The position numbers and the translations under genes were made by a program. The notes beneath the pieces were generated by a model. That model ran no database searches. It had not been told where the DNA came from and was given only the letters and a program-made list of their open reading frames with translations. From Chrysomallon squamiferum (taxonomy: Eukaryota > Mollusca > Gastropoda > Neomphalida > Peltospiridae), in the NCBI GenBank assembly GCA_012295275.1, contig CM022673.1, forward strand, positions 21,854,413-21,886,912: 32,500 bases of DNA. The letters are read 5' to 3'. Below are positions 1 through 15,945 of the stretch, one piece after another (position 1 is the first letter of the stretch; each line of letters begins with the position of its first letter).

Positions 1-465
1 CATTGCACAGCCTACCTCCCGGTAGCACGTACATTGCACAGCCTGCCTCCCGGTAGCACGTACATTGCACAGCCTACCTCCCGGTAGCACGTACTTTGCA
101 CAGCCTGCCTCCCGGTAGCACGTACATTGCACAGCCTCCCTCCCGGTAGCACGTACATTGCACAGCCTGCCTCCCGGTAGCACGTACATTGCACAGCCTG
201 CCTCCCGGTAGCACGTACACTGCACAGCCTACCTCCCGGTAGCACGTACATTGCACAGCCTACCTCCCGGTAGCACGTACACTGCACAGCCTGCCTCCCG
301 GTAGCACGTACACTGCACAGCCTGCCTCCCGGTAGCACGTACACTGCACAGCCTGCCTCCCGGTAGCACGTACACTGCACAGCCTGCCTCCCGGTAGCAC
401 GTACATTGCACAGCCTGCCTCCCGGTAGCACGTACACTGCACAGCCTGCCTCCCGGTAGCACATA
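1..465. repeat. 31-bp minisatellite, about 15 units
   Basis: Fifteen head-to-tail copies of a 31-base unit (CATTGCACAGCCTRCCTCCC followed by GGTAGCACGTA) fill the left edge and probably continue beyond it. Units differ by a few substitutions, mainly A/G in CCTRCC and T/C in CATTGC/CACTGC. Each unit can fold a small hairpin (CTACC/GGTAG around TCCC). Since 31 is not divisible by 3, the open frames across it are repeat artefacts. It lies just 3' of the last visible astacin exon, so it may be in an intron or the 3' flank of that gene. Confidence 0.97.
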
Positions 466-529
466 CAAAGTTGGAAAGTTAGGATCGTCTACGTAGCACA
501 TATAATGCGATTTTATAATTAACTGTACT

Positions 530-558
530 TTTTATTTATTTATTTATTTATTTTAGTA

Positions 559-590
<32 letters not shown>

Positions 591-600
591 CAACAACAAT
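530..600. repeat. TTTA and TAA microsatellites
   Basis: Adjacent (TTTA)n, (TAA)n and (CAA)n tracts lie between the minisatellite and the last visible astacin exon. No coding signal is seen here. Confidence 0.9.
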
Positions 601-645
601 AACATTTAAAAAAAAATATTAAAATAAAATATAAAAACATATTAC

Positions 646-5689
<5,044 letters not shown>

Positions 5690-6177
5690 TGGCTGGATTA
5701 ATACTTTTAGAAAAAAATTAAATAAATAAAGACAGAAAATTAAATTAAAATAAAACGTGTTTGGATTTCTAAAATATATTATAAACAAATTAAAATAAAA
5801 CAGTACTATCTGTCTATTATTTTCTCTTTCAATCTATCAATCCAATATTTTGTACACACATACACAGACATACATACACAAATACACATCCACTGAATAT
5901 AACATACGTGTGCGTGTATTGCATGTTTTTGAGTGTGTGTGTGTGTGTGTGCGTGTGTGTTTACACTACCGTTAGAAAAATACGAACAATGGATGAATTT
6001 TACTGTTTTTGAATAGTAAGCTGTCAGAAAGAACTGATCGTACGAACAACTTCTGAATTCCGAAAAGATAAAAATTCAGATAAATTTAAATATGGAAAAA
6101 ATACAAGCCAAAAAAAATTTAAAAATAAATTTAAAAAAACCCAAGTATAACCTAAGAAAGAATATACAAATACTTAC

Positions 6178-6264
6178 CACTCTTGTAAGGTTTCCTTTGA
6201 AATAAGTTCCACAAATCTTTAGCCAAAACCACATTTATATAAGAAATATTATTTCTGTTTGCAC
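6178..6264 (-). CDS. Orphan exon-like segment, unassigned
   Basis: A strong acceptor (TTATTTGCTTCAG) and strong donor (GTAAGT) bound 87 bases. Only one phase is open, reading ANRNNISYINVV then LAKDLWNLFQRKPYKS (phase 1 in and out). No family is recognised. It lies upstream of the astacin signal-peptide exon on the same strand. It could be an alternative propeptide exon of that gene joined to a cryptic acceptor at 5274, giving KPYKS-V-HRRKR. It could also belong to another gene or be a relic. Confidence 0.4.
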
Positions 6265-8884
6265 CTGAAGCAAATAAAATAAACATACTTGTCTTTGTTA
6301 CATTTCGATATTAATAAATAAACAAAGAACACAATTTTAGTAATCTGTTCCTCAGTTTGTTTTATTAGTAAATACCTCTAGTTTCATTGCTAAATTTCCT
6401 AATAGTATTAGTTTTTTGTTTCCCGTGCACTGAAAGTAACAAAACTAATCAGTGGTCACATTTGTTTATTACTCGCGATACCAAAGAAAAGCAGTTAAAC
6501 TATTCAGTATTATTTGAATTCATAGGCATGACTTAGATCAAAGGGAAGTAATTTGGTTAATTTCAGTTATTAAAGATATTGCCCTGAGGAGAGATACAAA
6601 CTTAATATCTGACACTTTAAATGAATTCAGTGTTTGTGAACTTTCTTTGTTTTATCAGCGGCAGCTGGTGACACAGTTATCTGTGACTGCCGTGTGCTCC
6701 TCAGTAACAGACAAACAACCGCAACAGACGTGGCCAGTCTGTACTGTTGAAATACTTAACATAAAATATAAAACAGCATAATATTTAAATATATAAAAAC
6801 AGACAGACAGATAGATACACATACAAAAACACACACTAAACACAGTCACAGACATATCATTTCGATATACCTATTCCAGGTATTAAAAGAAAAACCTCCA
6901 AACTAAGTACTCCAAAGGCTGATCAAAATAAAAATGAATTTATGTATGTATGATTGAATGAATGATATAAAACTGTTGAAGTCTCTTGATCGTGGAAGAT
7001 GTCACAAAGAAAATCGGTTGTGAAAAATGTAACTTACTAGTATTAAGACTTGAAACAGACTTGTTAAATTGCTGAACATCCATTTATTTGGGAACTTCGC
7101 TACTTTGACTGGTTACCCAAGCCTTGAACCCGCGGTCTCTCCCAGAGGACTGACTCCAAGTGTTATCTTGTTAATAGTGCAAAAGCACAATCAAAAGGAA
7201 AACAATCGTATCACTACAATTGTATAAGCGCGAAGAAACTGAACCTAAAAATTTCAGTTCTGATTGAAATAGTCATGTTGCCAGTTACAACAGTCGCTTT
7301 TTCTGTTTTTCTGATCAATATCTTCTGTATTCAAATAAGTGACTTTCCACATTTTATTTAAAACAATATGTAACTCAGTTCATTTTAACTTCTATACTTG
7401 TAGCCCTAGCCGAAAGTGTCGTTTACTTGTCGTTACGATGTCGTTTGAAGTCTGTCGTAATAAAGATAATCATAATGTCGCTATTTTGTTTACTACCCAC
7501 GAGATGTTCGTTTCGTGCAGCGCGTGCGTGTGCGTGTAATTTTGACCCCTAATGTTGAACATCAAATTGGTCAGATGTATGTGAATTCTGTTGATTACAT
7601 TGTACTTTATTACAGAGAATTGTATTCATTAAGTACATCATTTATATGTTAAAACTTATAAGACAAATTTGAATAAACACGTTCTAATTATTGGTATTAT
7701 AACAGTGAAAACTTTGTATTCTCTGTTATTTGTTTTCAAATTTTGCTTTTGAGCTAATTCTGAGGACGGTAACATCGATGTTAGTCAGACTTTTATTAAA
7801 CTATTCTGTAATCGGTTACCTAACCGCCTATGTGAATATTTCTTTGTTATGTGTTTAATTCCTATTATTTCTTTGTGCTTTAATGGTTTATGAAGATTCT
7901 CTCATTTTTATTACATATATAATGGCTTATTCTGTTGGTAGATCGGAGTTTGAAGTCTTTTTCTGTTAACTGTAACATTTTAAACAGTGTTTATTTATCC
8001 ATGTGTTGTTTAAAGTGTAATGAGTGTTTTATTCTGTTTATTGTTTATATTCAATTTTTCTCTATGACAGTTATAATATTAATAACATTCTGATTACATT
8101 AACTCCCTCTACTTAAACCTAAAAAAGTGTTTCTGACATAGACAAAAGATAAACGTTCATGGTATTTACATGTATGCTGTGAAACACGAATATATAATAT
8201 AATATAACAAAGTTAAGATTTATTAACTTTCATTACAGTAAAAATACTGTAATTTATATTATATCTAACTGTATTGTGCATATAAATACATTTTATTTTC
8301 TATGATAACTGTTACTGTCATGCAGGGGTTAATTTGAAATCTTAGGATTTTCCTGCATAATGTCCATAAAATCAACGACTGCATAACAATAACAGATTCG
8401 GAATCATAATATTATTCTGAACGAACAGCTACCGCTTGCAAAACTGTAAACTGTTTATATTGTGTCCGTAGAAAAATTTCAAACGTTTCAATGATAAATT
8501 CTTATAATAAAAGCAATCTATGCAAGTTAGAAAATGTCAGAGTTATATCACGAGAGAACTTTTTTTTTTTAAATTGTGTCTTTTTCAGCTGCATTTACTG
8601 ATTTATAAATGACTATAATTAAGCATATGCCGAATTTTATATAGAACAACATAATCAAAACTAGCTAAATTTGGTTGAATGTTTTTTTGTTGTTGTTTTT
8701 TTCCTCCCATATCCATAATGGATCTGTTCATCTGTCTGGTAGCCTAATTTGTCTCATGGACGAAAAGTCTTTATACGTAACGACAGCTTCGGGAACATGG
8801 CCTCAGAGTTTAATCACTTCCTTGTAAAAGTAGAAAACTAAAGGGAAATAACTGATGGAACTTTGTTTATACCTGTAATTACTT

Positions 8885-8933
<49 letters not shown>

Positions 8934-9006
8934 TTTTATTTTATTTTATTTTATTTTGTTGTTGTTGTTGTTGTTGTTCTTGTTCTTCTTCTTCTTCTTC
9001 TTCTTC

Positions 9007-9056
<50 letters not shown>

Positions 9057-9726
9057 TCTTTTTTTTTTTTTTTTTTTTCTCTGTTTCTGTGTTAAGTAAA
9101 TGAAATAATAATAATAATAAGTTTGAACAGCATTTCGAAAATACTGATCAAGTTTATTATTTTGGTAATCACTTTACTTACAACTGGGAACAGTATTAAT
9201 TTCAATCGATGTTATTATCACTGGAGTAAAACATAAAATCACATCAACCGGTACGGCTGTTTTGTATTCCAGCGAGGTATAAATAAGTCTGTGGTGTTTC
9301 GGCTATGAGAAAAAGGAATTTTTGATTAAGTACTAATAATATTTTAGCCGATTTCGTTTTACAAACTATCAGACTACACCATGTCTGAAATTCACTGTTA
9401 AAATAAAATGCATTAATATAATCATTATATATCAGTTAGTTCACTGAAAAGAAATAACATAAACCACAATATTTTACACATTTCATTTCTTATTTTTGAG
9501 TTTAGTCTGAGTTTTGTGATTTTTTCTTGTCATTCTTCTTCTTTGTATTCTTTCATTTATTTTTCTTTCCTTATTGATTTACACACACACACACGCACAC
9601 ATACACACATGCACAAACATACATATACACATACATATGTTTGTATAAAAAATACTCGTTAATGAGTATTTCATTAAGTAATTTTTCTAGTAAATATGAC
9701 ACAATTACTTTGAAAACAAAGGCACC
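6265..9726. other. Intergenic region without supportable genes
   Basis: This AT-rich sequence lies between the orphan exon and the 3' end of the galactosyltransferase gene. Short open frames here (for example 6655-6855 and 7339-7539) lack paired splice sites, family resemblance or a protein-like composition. The only clear structure is the simple-repeat cluster at 8880-9060 and a CA-rich stretch near 9583-9640. Confidence 0.6.
8880..9060. repeat. Compound microsatellite (TTTA, TTTTA, TTG, TTC, TAA)
   Basis: Five different short motifs follow one another without unique sequence between them: TTTA x ~12, TTTTA, TTG, TTC, then TAA turning into TTA. Confidence 0.97.
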
Positions 9727-9732
9727 TTTATT
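9727..9732 (-). terminator. Candidate polyadenylation signal of the galactosyltransferase gene
   Basis: AATAAA on the minus strand, about 185 bases downstream of the TAA stop at 9916. It is a plausible 3' end, but such hexamers are common in AT-rich DNA. Confidence 0.4.
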
Positions 9733-9837
9733 AATATATCAAACACTAACAAATATTCGTATAAACAGGTTATCAAAATAAAAGCTTAATAGTTTTGTTG
9801 TAGAACACGTTCATTTATAGCATCCTTTACTTTTCTA

Positions 9838-9915
9838 TACTGTGTTCTTTGTGTGTAATATACTGTGTTATTTGTGTGTAATATACTGTGTTGTTTGAGT
9901 GTATAATCTGTGTTG
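9838..9915. repeat. About 23-bp tandem repeat, 3 degenerate units
   Basis: Units of the form TACTGTGTTSTTTGTGTGTA plus ATA repeat three times, immediately 3' of the galactosyltransferase stop codon in its likely 3' UTR. Confidence 0.75.
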
Positions 9916-10059
9916 TTATCTCTGCTCACTGTTCACTTCTGGAAATCCAAGAAAAACTCCGTGAGGTCTGAGCGTGTAAAAATAAAACTCTAAACTTATT
10001 AAGTCATGAATTAATGCATAGTGGAATGAAACGGGATAAACACTCATCATTTCTAAACC
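9916..10059 (-). CDS. C1GALT1: C1GALT1-like exon 3 (C-terminus)
   Basis: Acceptor ATTTTCAG precedes GLEMMSVYPVSFHYALIH and it ends GFPEVNSEQR before TAA. VSFHY followed by LRPHG is the conserved end of the T-synthase domain. Entry at phase 0 matches exon 2. Confidence 0.93.
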   Translation of the reverse strand, partial: GLEMMSVYPVSFHYALIHDLISLEFYFYTLRPHGVFLGFPEVNSEQR

Positions 10060-11784
10060 CTGAAAATATACAAACAAATAAATTAGTAGCATATATAACA
10101 ATCGAAATCACATATTCGTGTGTGTGTGTCTGTGCAAATGTACTGCCCATTCTGCTCTCTCTCTCTCTCTCTGCATGTATGTATGTATGTATGTATGTAT
10201 GTATATATTTATTCGTGTTTTGTATATATGTATGTGTGTCTGTGTGTATGTGTATGTATACTTAAATGCATTTTCTTGTGGTGTTTCTTTTTTTTAACTT
10301 ACCGGTTTATAGGGATTAGCTAAATAGTATTTATACCAATCAAACTGTCGTCCGGCAATTTGATTGGGCGCAAGATCAAAATGAAAACGAGACCGTCCAT
10401 ATTTATCTGTGCTGTTTCCGACCTTCACTTTCAGGGTTTGTAGACAGTATCCAAGAGCGATGTCCTCTGCCCCGTTGGCGTTGGTACATGCCTGGGTGCG
10501 TCCCACATTGGTGCCAAACCGTCGTAGTGCCTCTTTGCTTAAAACGTAGCCAGCGCCGCCGCTGTTGTAGTGCCACGGAGACAAGTAAGGTTTGAAGTGT
10601 TCTCCAAACCAGACCGCTTTCCGTGTGTCTTTGTCACTGAGAAAATACTTCAAATTTTCCATTACAATGTATGTATCGTCATCGGCTTTTAAAAACCAGT
10701 CAGCATTGTCCACGTGGTGTTTGTATATGTATGTCAAAGCTGCAAATGTCTTTTTGGCCAGACGACGGCGACCATCTTTGACACCTAAGGCAATAACGGG
10801 GCTAGCTTCCTCTGTCGTGGAACCAAAGAAAAGAAGCTTGTCGCATCGTTTACCCCACGTGTTATTTACAGCGGTGACCTTGCTATCAAATGTTCCGTCC
10901 TTGACCAGAACCCAACACAGAACTCTAACTTGTGCAGTGATGATGTCGGCAATTGTTGTATCTTCTGACAAAAATAAAAACAGTTTTGCACGTACATAGC
11001 ATGTAAACAATACCACTGCAACAAAAAAAAATATTCGTCATTTTCTTATTTCTACTATACAATTATTAGTACTGCTGCTACCATTACTACTATACAAATA
11101 CTACTTCGGGTCGACCATCACTCATCCGGCAAACATTTATCACTTTAGAAGCGGACATAGATGCAGTTTCTTGTGTATGTCAGCAGAATCACCTGTAACT
11201 GTGACCTTTATGTTACCTTAAAACATCTCTTGATTTTCATTTAATTTTTCTTTTTCCTTTATTAGCCAACATGTACTGATTTACATGATATTTTAAAGTG
11301 GCATGAAGTGGCTGTCTGTTGGGTGAAGTGCATTTTAACATAACAATCAGATATCCGACAAAATAACTTATCCGGCACCACCCTGCAGGTCCCATTGATC
11401 ACTGATTAGTGAAGGCCAACTTGTACTACTACTACTACTACCGCTGCTACTGCTACTGCTATTACTACTACTACTGTTTATAATTTTAAAAACATGTTAT
11501 TAGTAATAATAATAATAATAGAAGTAGTGGTAACAAAAAGACCAAAAGCAGCGACGACGACAGCATCAATAATGAATGAATGGTTTTCTAACTTACGCCT
11601 ATTGATTAGCCTAACAGCTGTGAATCAATCCAAACATTTTGCTGTAACAAAAGTTTACATCGATACTGAAGCATGCAAATTCTATCAAATACTTACTAAA
11701 CTGTTTACTAATGTTTTACGTAATATGACAAATTAAATGTACTCTGTTTTTCTTTTCATTTTTTCTCTAATAACTGACAGAAAG

Positions 11785-11860
<76 letters not shown>

Positions 11861-12051
11861 TGCTTACCTTCGTAAGAAACTGCGTTTTTCTGAATTATTT
11901 TGTTTTTACTGTTTTCATTCAGATATTTCCACACACTCTGTGAATTGTTAGGCAGAAAAACAATGATGTATACTATCAATGTCAAGGACGAACCAACAGT
12001 AAATCCGATGAGTACCTCCAGAACAGAAGTGAGCTTAACTGATACCGCCAT
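9916..12051 (-). CDS. C1GALT1: C1GALT1-like core 1 beta-1,3-galactosyltransferase (T-synthase)
   Basis: Three exons (12051-11868, 10964-10303, 10059-9916) join in phase into 329 residues; human T-synthase is 363. The enzyme adds galactose in beta-1,3 linkage to O-linked GalNAc (Tn antigen) in the Golgi, making core 1 O-glycans. It is a type II membrane protein: short cytosolic start, signal anchor about 11-33, a stem, then a GT31 catalytic domain. Diagnostic features are RVLCWVLV (75-82), TWGKRCDKLLFF (97-108), DADWFLKADDDTY-like NADWFLKADDDTYIV with metal-binding DDD at 156-158, SGGAGYVLSKEALRRF (196-211), AEDIALGYC (227-235), and C-terminal VSFHY...LRPHG. The start is the Met in ATGGCGG at 12051; an in-frame Met seven codons upstream at 12072 is possible. 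Invertebrates carry several paralogues, so orthology to vertebrate C1GALT1 is not proven. Confidence 0.94.
10303..10964 (-). CDS. C1GALT1: C1GALT1-like exon 2 (catalytic domain)
   Basis: This 662-base exon between acceptor TTTGTCAG and donor GTAAGT carries nearly all catalytic motifs, including ADDDTY and SGGAGYVLSKEAL. Phase 1 in, phase 0 out. The open frame continues past the donor only as Val-Ser-stop, which supports the splice. Confidence 0.95.
11101..11410. mobile_element. Possible degenerate pogo/Tigger-like transposon fragment
   Basis: This stretch of intron 1 of the galactosyltransferase gene carries ATCCGGCAAACATTTATC near 11125, and ATCCGACA then TTATCCGGCACCACC near 11350-11385. 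Repeated TTATCCGG-type words occur in termini of some pogo-class DNA transposons. No transposase, target-site duplication or clean terminal inverted repeat is visible, so this is a weak call. Confidence 0.25.
11788..11858. repeat. (AG)n tract abutting a splice donor
   Basis: About 70 bases of pure AG on the plus strand, which is (CT)n in the pre-mRNA. It starts only about 8 bases beyond the 5' splice site of galactosyltransferase exon 1 (donor at 11867-11862). Confidence 0.97.
11868..12051 (-). CDS. C1GALT1: C1GALT1-like exon 1 (signal anchor)
   Basis: It starts MAVSVKLTSVLEVLIGFTVG, continues hydrophobic to FLPNN, and ends NAVSYE plus one base at donor GTAAGC. The hydrophobic segment of about 22 residues close to the N-terminus with a Lys before it is a type II signal anchor. 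The split Glu codon is completed exactly by exon 2. Confidence 0.85.
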
Positions 12052-12459
12052 ATTAATCTCAAACACGAACACGAACTTTCACGATATTACCCGAAAACAC
12101 CCGATACTAATAATAAGCTGCCAAGGCCGTGGAAAACACCGTCATATTTTCCGTCATAATATTTATTACGTTTCTCTTGTCATCCTGGTCATTACATGCT
12201 TTCTTTCGTTCTTTTGTTCTTTTTCTTTGTCATTTTCAAAGCAACTAAAAAGACAGGTACAATCTTGACTTTAACCTTTGAGATGAAGCTATAACTGAAA
12301 CATACGAGCCAAGTAACAGATGTCGTCTGATCGAAACACATTTTGGTACAGAGCAAAAAAATCGAAATTCGTTTTGATATGTTAAATGACGTTCGTAAAC
12401 ACCGTGTCATTTATTTAGTTCAAGCATGATTATAGATAGTCAACATTTCCATTTATAAC

Positions 12460-12672
12460 AGTAATACTAGTACTGATAGTATATTATTGGTAGTAGTATC
12501 AGTACTAGTCGTAATAGAAATAGTAATAGTGGTAGGACTAATGGTAGAAGTAATAGCAATAAGATACTATTACTGCTGCCATTACTATTACCACTACCAT
12601 TACTGTTAGTACTAGTAGAGCTACTACCATAACAATAACTACTACTAGTAGTAGTAGTAGTAGTAATAATAA
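12460..12672. repeat. TAG/CTA trinucleotide complex with inverted halves
   Basis: TAGTAATAGTGGTAGGACTA-type sequence at about 12480-12560 is followed by a roughly complementary half, CCATTACTATTACCACTACC, at about 12577-12610. A TAG run ends the block. The two halves could pair imperfectly. Confidence 0.85.
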
Positions 12673-13013
12673 TAATTATAAACCTTAACTATATATTTTT
12701 TCCCATTAAATTATTTTATAATTTTCAGTATAATTTTTCTGAACTTAAAATGTTATATTTCGATTGTTATGGCATAATTTGCAGTTTAAATCGAAACTAA
12801 TTTGTATTTGTACTTCCATTTGCTTCTTTATTTGTGATCAATACATTAATTTCCAAGCGCCATTATTATTTTAATGATACAGATTTATCATAGATTAACT
12901 CAACAAAAACATGTTAAGGTGATATAGGTTAATACAAACAATATCAGTTTTCACGATGTAAACTAAACTTTGAAATTAAGTTAACTGCAATGTTTTCTGC
13001 TTACGTTAGTCCT

Positions 13014-13016
<3 letters not shown>

Positions 13017-13082
<66 letters not shown>
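13017..13082. repeat. (TC)n microsatellite
   Basis: About 65 bases of uninterrupted TC in the intergenic region. Confidence 0.98.
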
Positions 13083-13090
<8 letters not shown>

Positions 13091-14189
13091 AGTCTCTTTC
13101 CTTCTTTAATTGTTTAACACTATCTTTTCTCTTTAACAACATCAGTTTGATAATGTCGTTACGAAATCAAAACTGCCTTAGAGGCGAGCAAACCAGATTT
13201 CACCAGATGTTTATGAGTTAATATTCGTGATACAGATCTGTAAGATTAACAGTTCTCTAGGAATGTTAATTACCATTTACCATTAGCTAACCTACGCGAG
13301 CTTCACTCAGTGTGGTATCAGTCATTCCTCTCCTAAAAGGGCGAGGTTTGCCTAACGATGGAACTGCTTCATGAAATATCTAACCACATTAACATGTATG
13401 TTACAACTGCTGCTGCTGCTGCTGCTACTAGTACCACTGCCACTATTTGTACTACTATTATTACAATTATAATCATCATCATCTTATCATCTTAAGATCG
13501 TCTATCTGTATTTTTCACTGATCGTCTATCTGTATTTTTTTTATTTAGTGAATACTCAGCTGATGATACTAAAACTAGTACACTTGCTACAGTTGTAAAA
13601 ACGTGAATGTTCGTCACGGTTGTTGGAGTAACAAGGTGATTTTACAACAGTCACTGCGTTTGATGATGAAGACTCATAATTTTACTTTATTCAGTTTGCT
13701 GCGAGACTGGTATCTCTACTGCTACTGAATTTTATTGTCTATCTTAACATCTTTATCTTGTTTTTTCCTTTATTTTTTATTTCGTTCTTTTCCAGTCTTG
13801 TTTTCTTTTAATTCTTCGTTTGACTTTTTGTCTCTTTTCTTCCTTCCTTTCTTCCATTCTTTGTTATTCCTATTTTTTTTATTTTTTTTGTTGTTGTTTT
13901 GTTTTGCTTTCTTTTGAAAAAGATTCATCATCATTATCAATACTATTTATTTGTTTGTTTATCGACTTATTTATTTATTTACTTATTTACATCTATTTGC
14001 ATTTTATTATTTGTATGGGCATTCTGTTTCTTATTTTTATAATGCATAAAACACAGACTACAAGTTCAATTTATTTATTTATTATATTGTTTAGTTGATT
14101 TGATTAGATGACAATAAATCAATGCAAACTGTAAAGGTGTTTATATTTATAATGGTAGGCCTACCCTACTCATCTTTAGCAGCCATTGT

Positions 14190-14520
14190 GACAGCAGCTG
14201 CAACAGCAGTAGTAGTAGGGATAGTAGTAGTAGCAGCAGAAGCAGCAGCATCAGTAACAGCAGCAACAGTAATAGAATAGTACAAAATATAGTGGTGATA
14301 GTTGTTATGTAATATTAATACCTGTTGTAACAGTAGTAGCAGAACAGCATAAATTATAGCAATAGCAGCAGCAAAAGTAGTATTAGTTTTATTATTATTT
14401 GTAGAATAGTAGTAGTAGTAGTAGTACCACTAGTATTATTCATAGTAATAGTAGAATTACTGGCAGTACTACTACTAATAGTAGCAGTATTGGAAATAGC
14501 AGATATAATAAAAACAGCAG
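14190..14520. repeat. CAG/TAG/TAA interrupted trinucleotide region
   Basis: An irregular mixture of CAG, TAG and TAA triplets over more than 300 bases, with single non-repeat interruptions. No coding frame is supported. Confidence 0.85.
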
Positions 14521-15454
14521 TTCTTCCTTTTTTCTCTAATCTTTTTTCTTCTTTTTTTTCTCTTTTTTTTCAACGTGTTATTTGAATGAGTTTAATTTAT
14601 AGTTTCAGAAATAAAGATTGCAAAAACTGTTTCGAATTTTTATTATGCTGTTTTCAAAGATCTCCTTCACAAAGACTATAAGAACTCGAATTTCTCCGAA
14701 AAATAAATCAGTGATCCGTTTGAAAGTGTTTGCTTTGATCTATTGCTGACATTACAAACACATAACTTACAACCTGTGGAATTCACACATCTAAAGATTG
14801 TTCTCATCATTTCACACTCACCACTCTCTGTTTTGCCTGTCTCTATTTTTCTTTGTTTTTCTTTTTTACCCCTTTTTTCTTCTTTTTTATCTTTTCCTTC
14901 TTTTTTCTTTCTAAATATATATATATATGTATTTATGTATTTATGTATGTACATATGTATGTATGTGTGTATATTTATTTACTTATTTTTCTTAATCAAT
15001 TCTATTGTTACATATCTCCTATGAGAGGTACCTCACTCCTGGGACATCAACAACATCATCCTTATCTTTCGGTTAACGTTTCCAAATAATACTTTATCAA
15101 ACTCAGAATGAAGAAATCAAAACCCATGTAAACGAATATTCCATTTGCTTGTTTCAGAGCGTAACACAAGAACACCTGTATTTAAAAGCACTTTACTAAA
15201 TACATGCAACATGGCATTTCTTAACCGCCGTGGCCTATTTTAGCACTCTTGTTTGCAGCAAACTGACAGTGGGGTTTAGTATCAAATACTTCTACTCGCT
15301 CGCTCGGTGGTTGTAGCAGACAGGGAGAGAGTCGGTCCTGCATTGCCCGATGTCCGTTAGGCTTCGATACGAGAGCTATTTCCTCTTCCTTTCAACGCTG
15401 AGATGATTTTAAAGGACACTTACCACATAACTATTCTCAAGTTAACATGATAAC

Positions 15455-15533
15455 ATGGATTATTTCATTGGTCTGTTCTTTTATGTTGTTTGGATTTCAC
15501 AGTCCTTGTCCGCCAAACACAAAACACGTCAAG
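15455..15533 (+). CDS. Receptor exon 1 (signal peptide)
   Basis: It encodes MDYFIGLFFYVVWISQSLSA then KHKTRQ plus one base, and ends in donor GTAAGA. The next exon begins with two bases that complete Asp. Another ATG at 15447 in a different frame also gives a hydrophobic peptide, but it ends at the wrong phase for exon 2. Confidence 0.75.
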
Positions 15534-15639
15534 GTAAGATTTGTTTTCATACGTAAAAATACTGCGCAGTTACACCGAGATAAATTATGAAAATCTGCCT
15601 TTAGTTTTATAAGTTAATAATATTAAGTGAATGAATACT

Positions 15640-15727
<88 letters not shown>

Positions 15728-15866
15728 GGCTTTTCCTACATTTTTATTTTTTTATTTTTCTTTAATTTTATTATATTCTTCACAACCATTATCATCATCA
15801 TTATTAATATTATTTTACTATCTATTATTTATTTATTATCTATTAATATCTATTAATTATTTATTA

Positions 15867-15945
<79 letters not shown>

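Larger units (their letters stand above)
12052..15454. other. Intergenic region between divergent genes
   Basis: The galactosyltransferase gene (minus) and the lectin-CUB receptor gene (plus) diverge here, so promoters of both should lie in this interval. No TATA box, CpG cluster or conserved element could be assigned with confidence. It holds trinucleotide complexes (12460-12672, 14190-14520), a TC tract (13017-13082) and pyrimidine-rich stretches (13735-13915, 14520-14575, 14820-14910). A slightly GC-richer block at 15220-15410, just upstream of the receptor start, is the best promoter or 5' UTR candidate. Confidence 0.5.

Noticed and set aside
1-465. CRISPR-like direct repeats
   Set aside because: Units are contiguous with no unique spacers, and the window is eukaryotic.
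12-501. Cys-rich minus-strand frames across the 31-bp minisatellite (CYREAGCAVYVLPGGRL)
   Set aside because: The unit is not divisible by 3, so the same peptide appears staggered in all frames, and no splice signals or start context support translation.
6655-6855. Minus-strand 66-codon frame ending in a Cys-rich segment (VCCGCLSV...VTSCR)
   Set aside because: There is an acceptor-like TTTCAACAG before it, but no upstream partner exon, and most of the frame is hydrophobic low-complexity sequence. Not enough support for an exon.
7100-7170. tRNA-like or SINE-like stretch (minus strand CGCGGGTTCAAGGC, B-box-like)
   Set aside because: No cloverleaf, A box at the right spacing or element ends could be found.
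10592-10999. 135-codon plus-strand open frame
   Set aside because: It is antisense to the catalytic exon of the C1GALT1-like gene, which has clear family motifs.
13288-13330. Minus-strand ATG segment MTDTTLSEAR followed by GTAGGT
   Set aside because: Only ten codons with no partner exon; chance is sufficient.
15300-15385. tRNA-like words upstream of receptor exon 1 (GGTGGTTGTAGCAG and GGCTTCGATACG)
   Set aside because: Box spacing and complementarity do not give a tRNA fold; more likely promoter or 5' UTR sequence.
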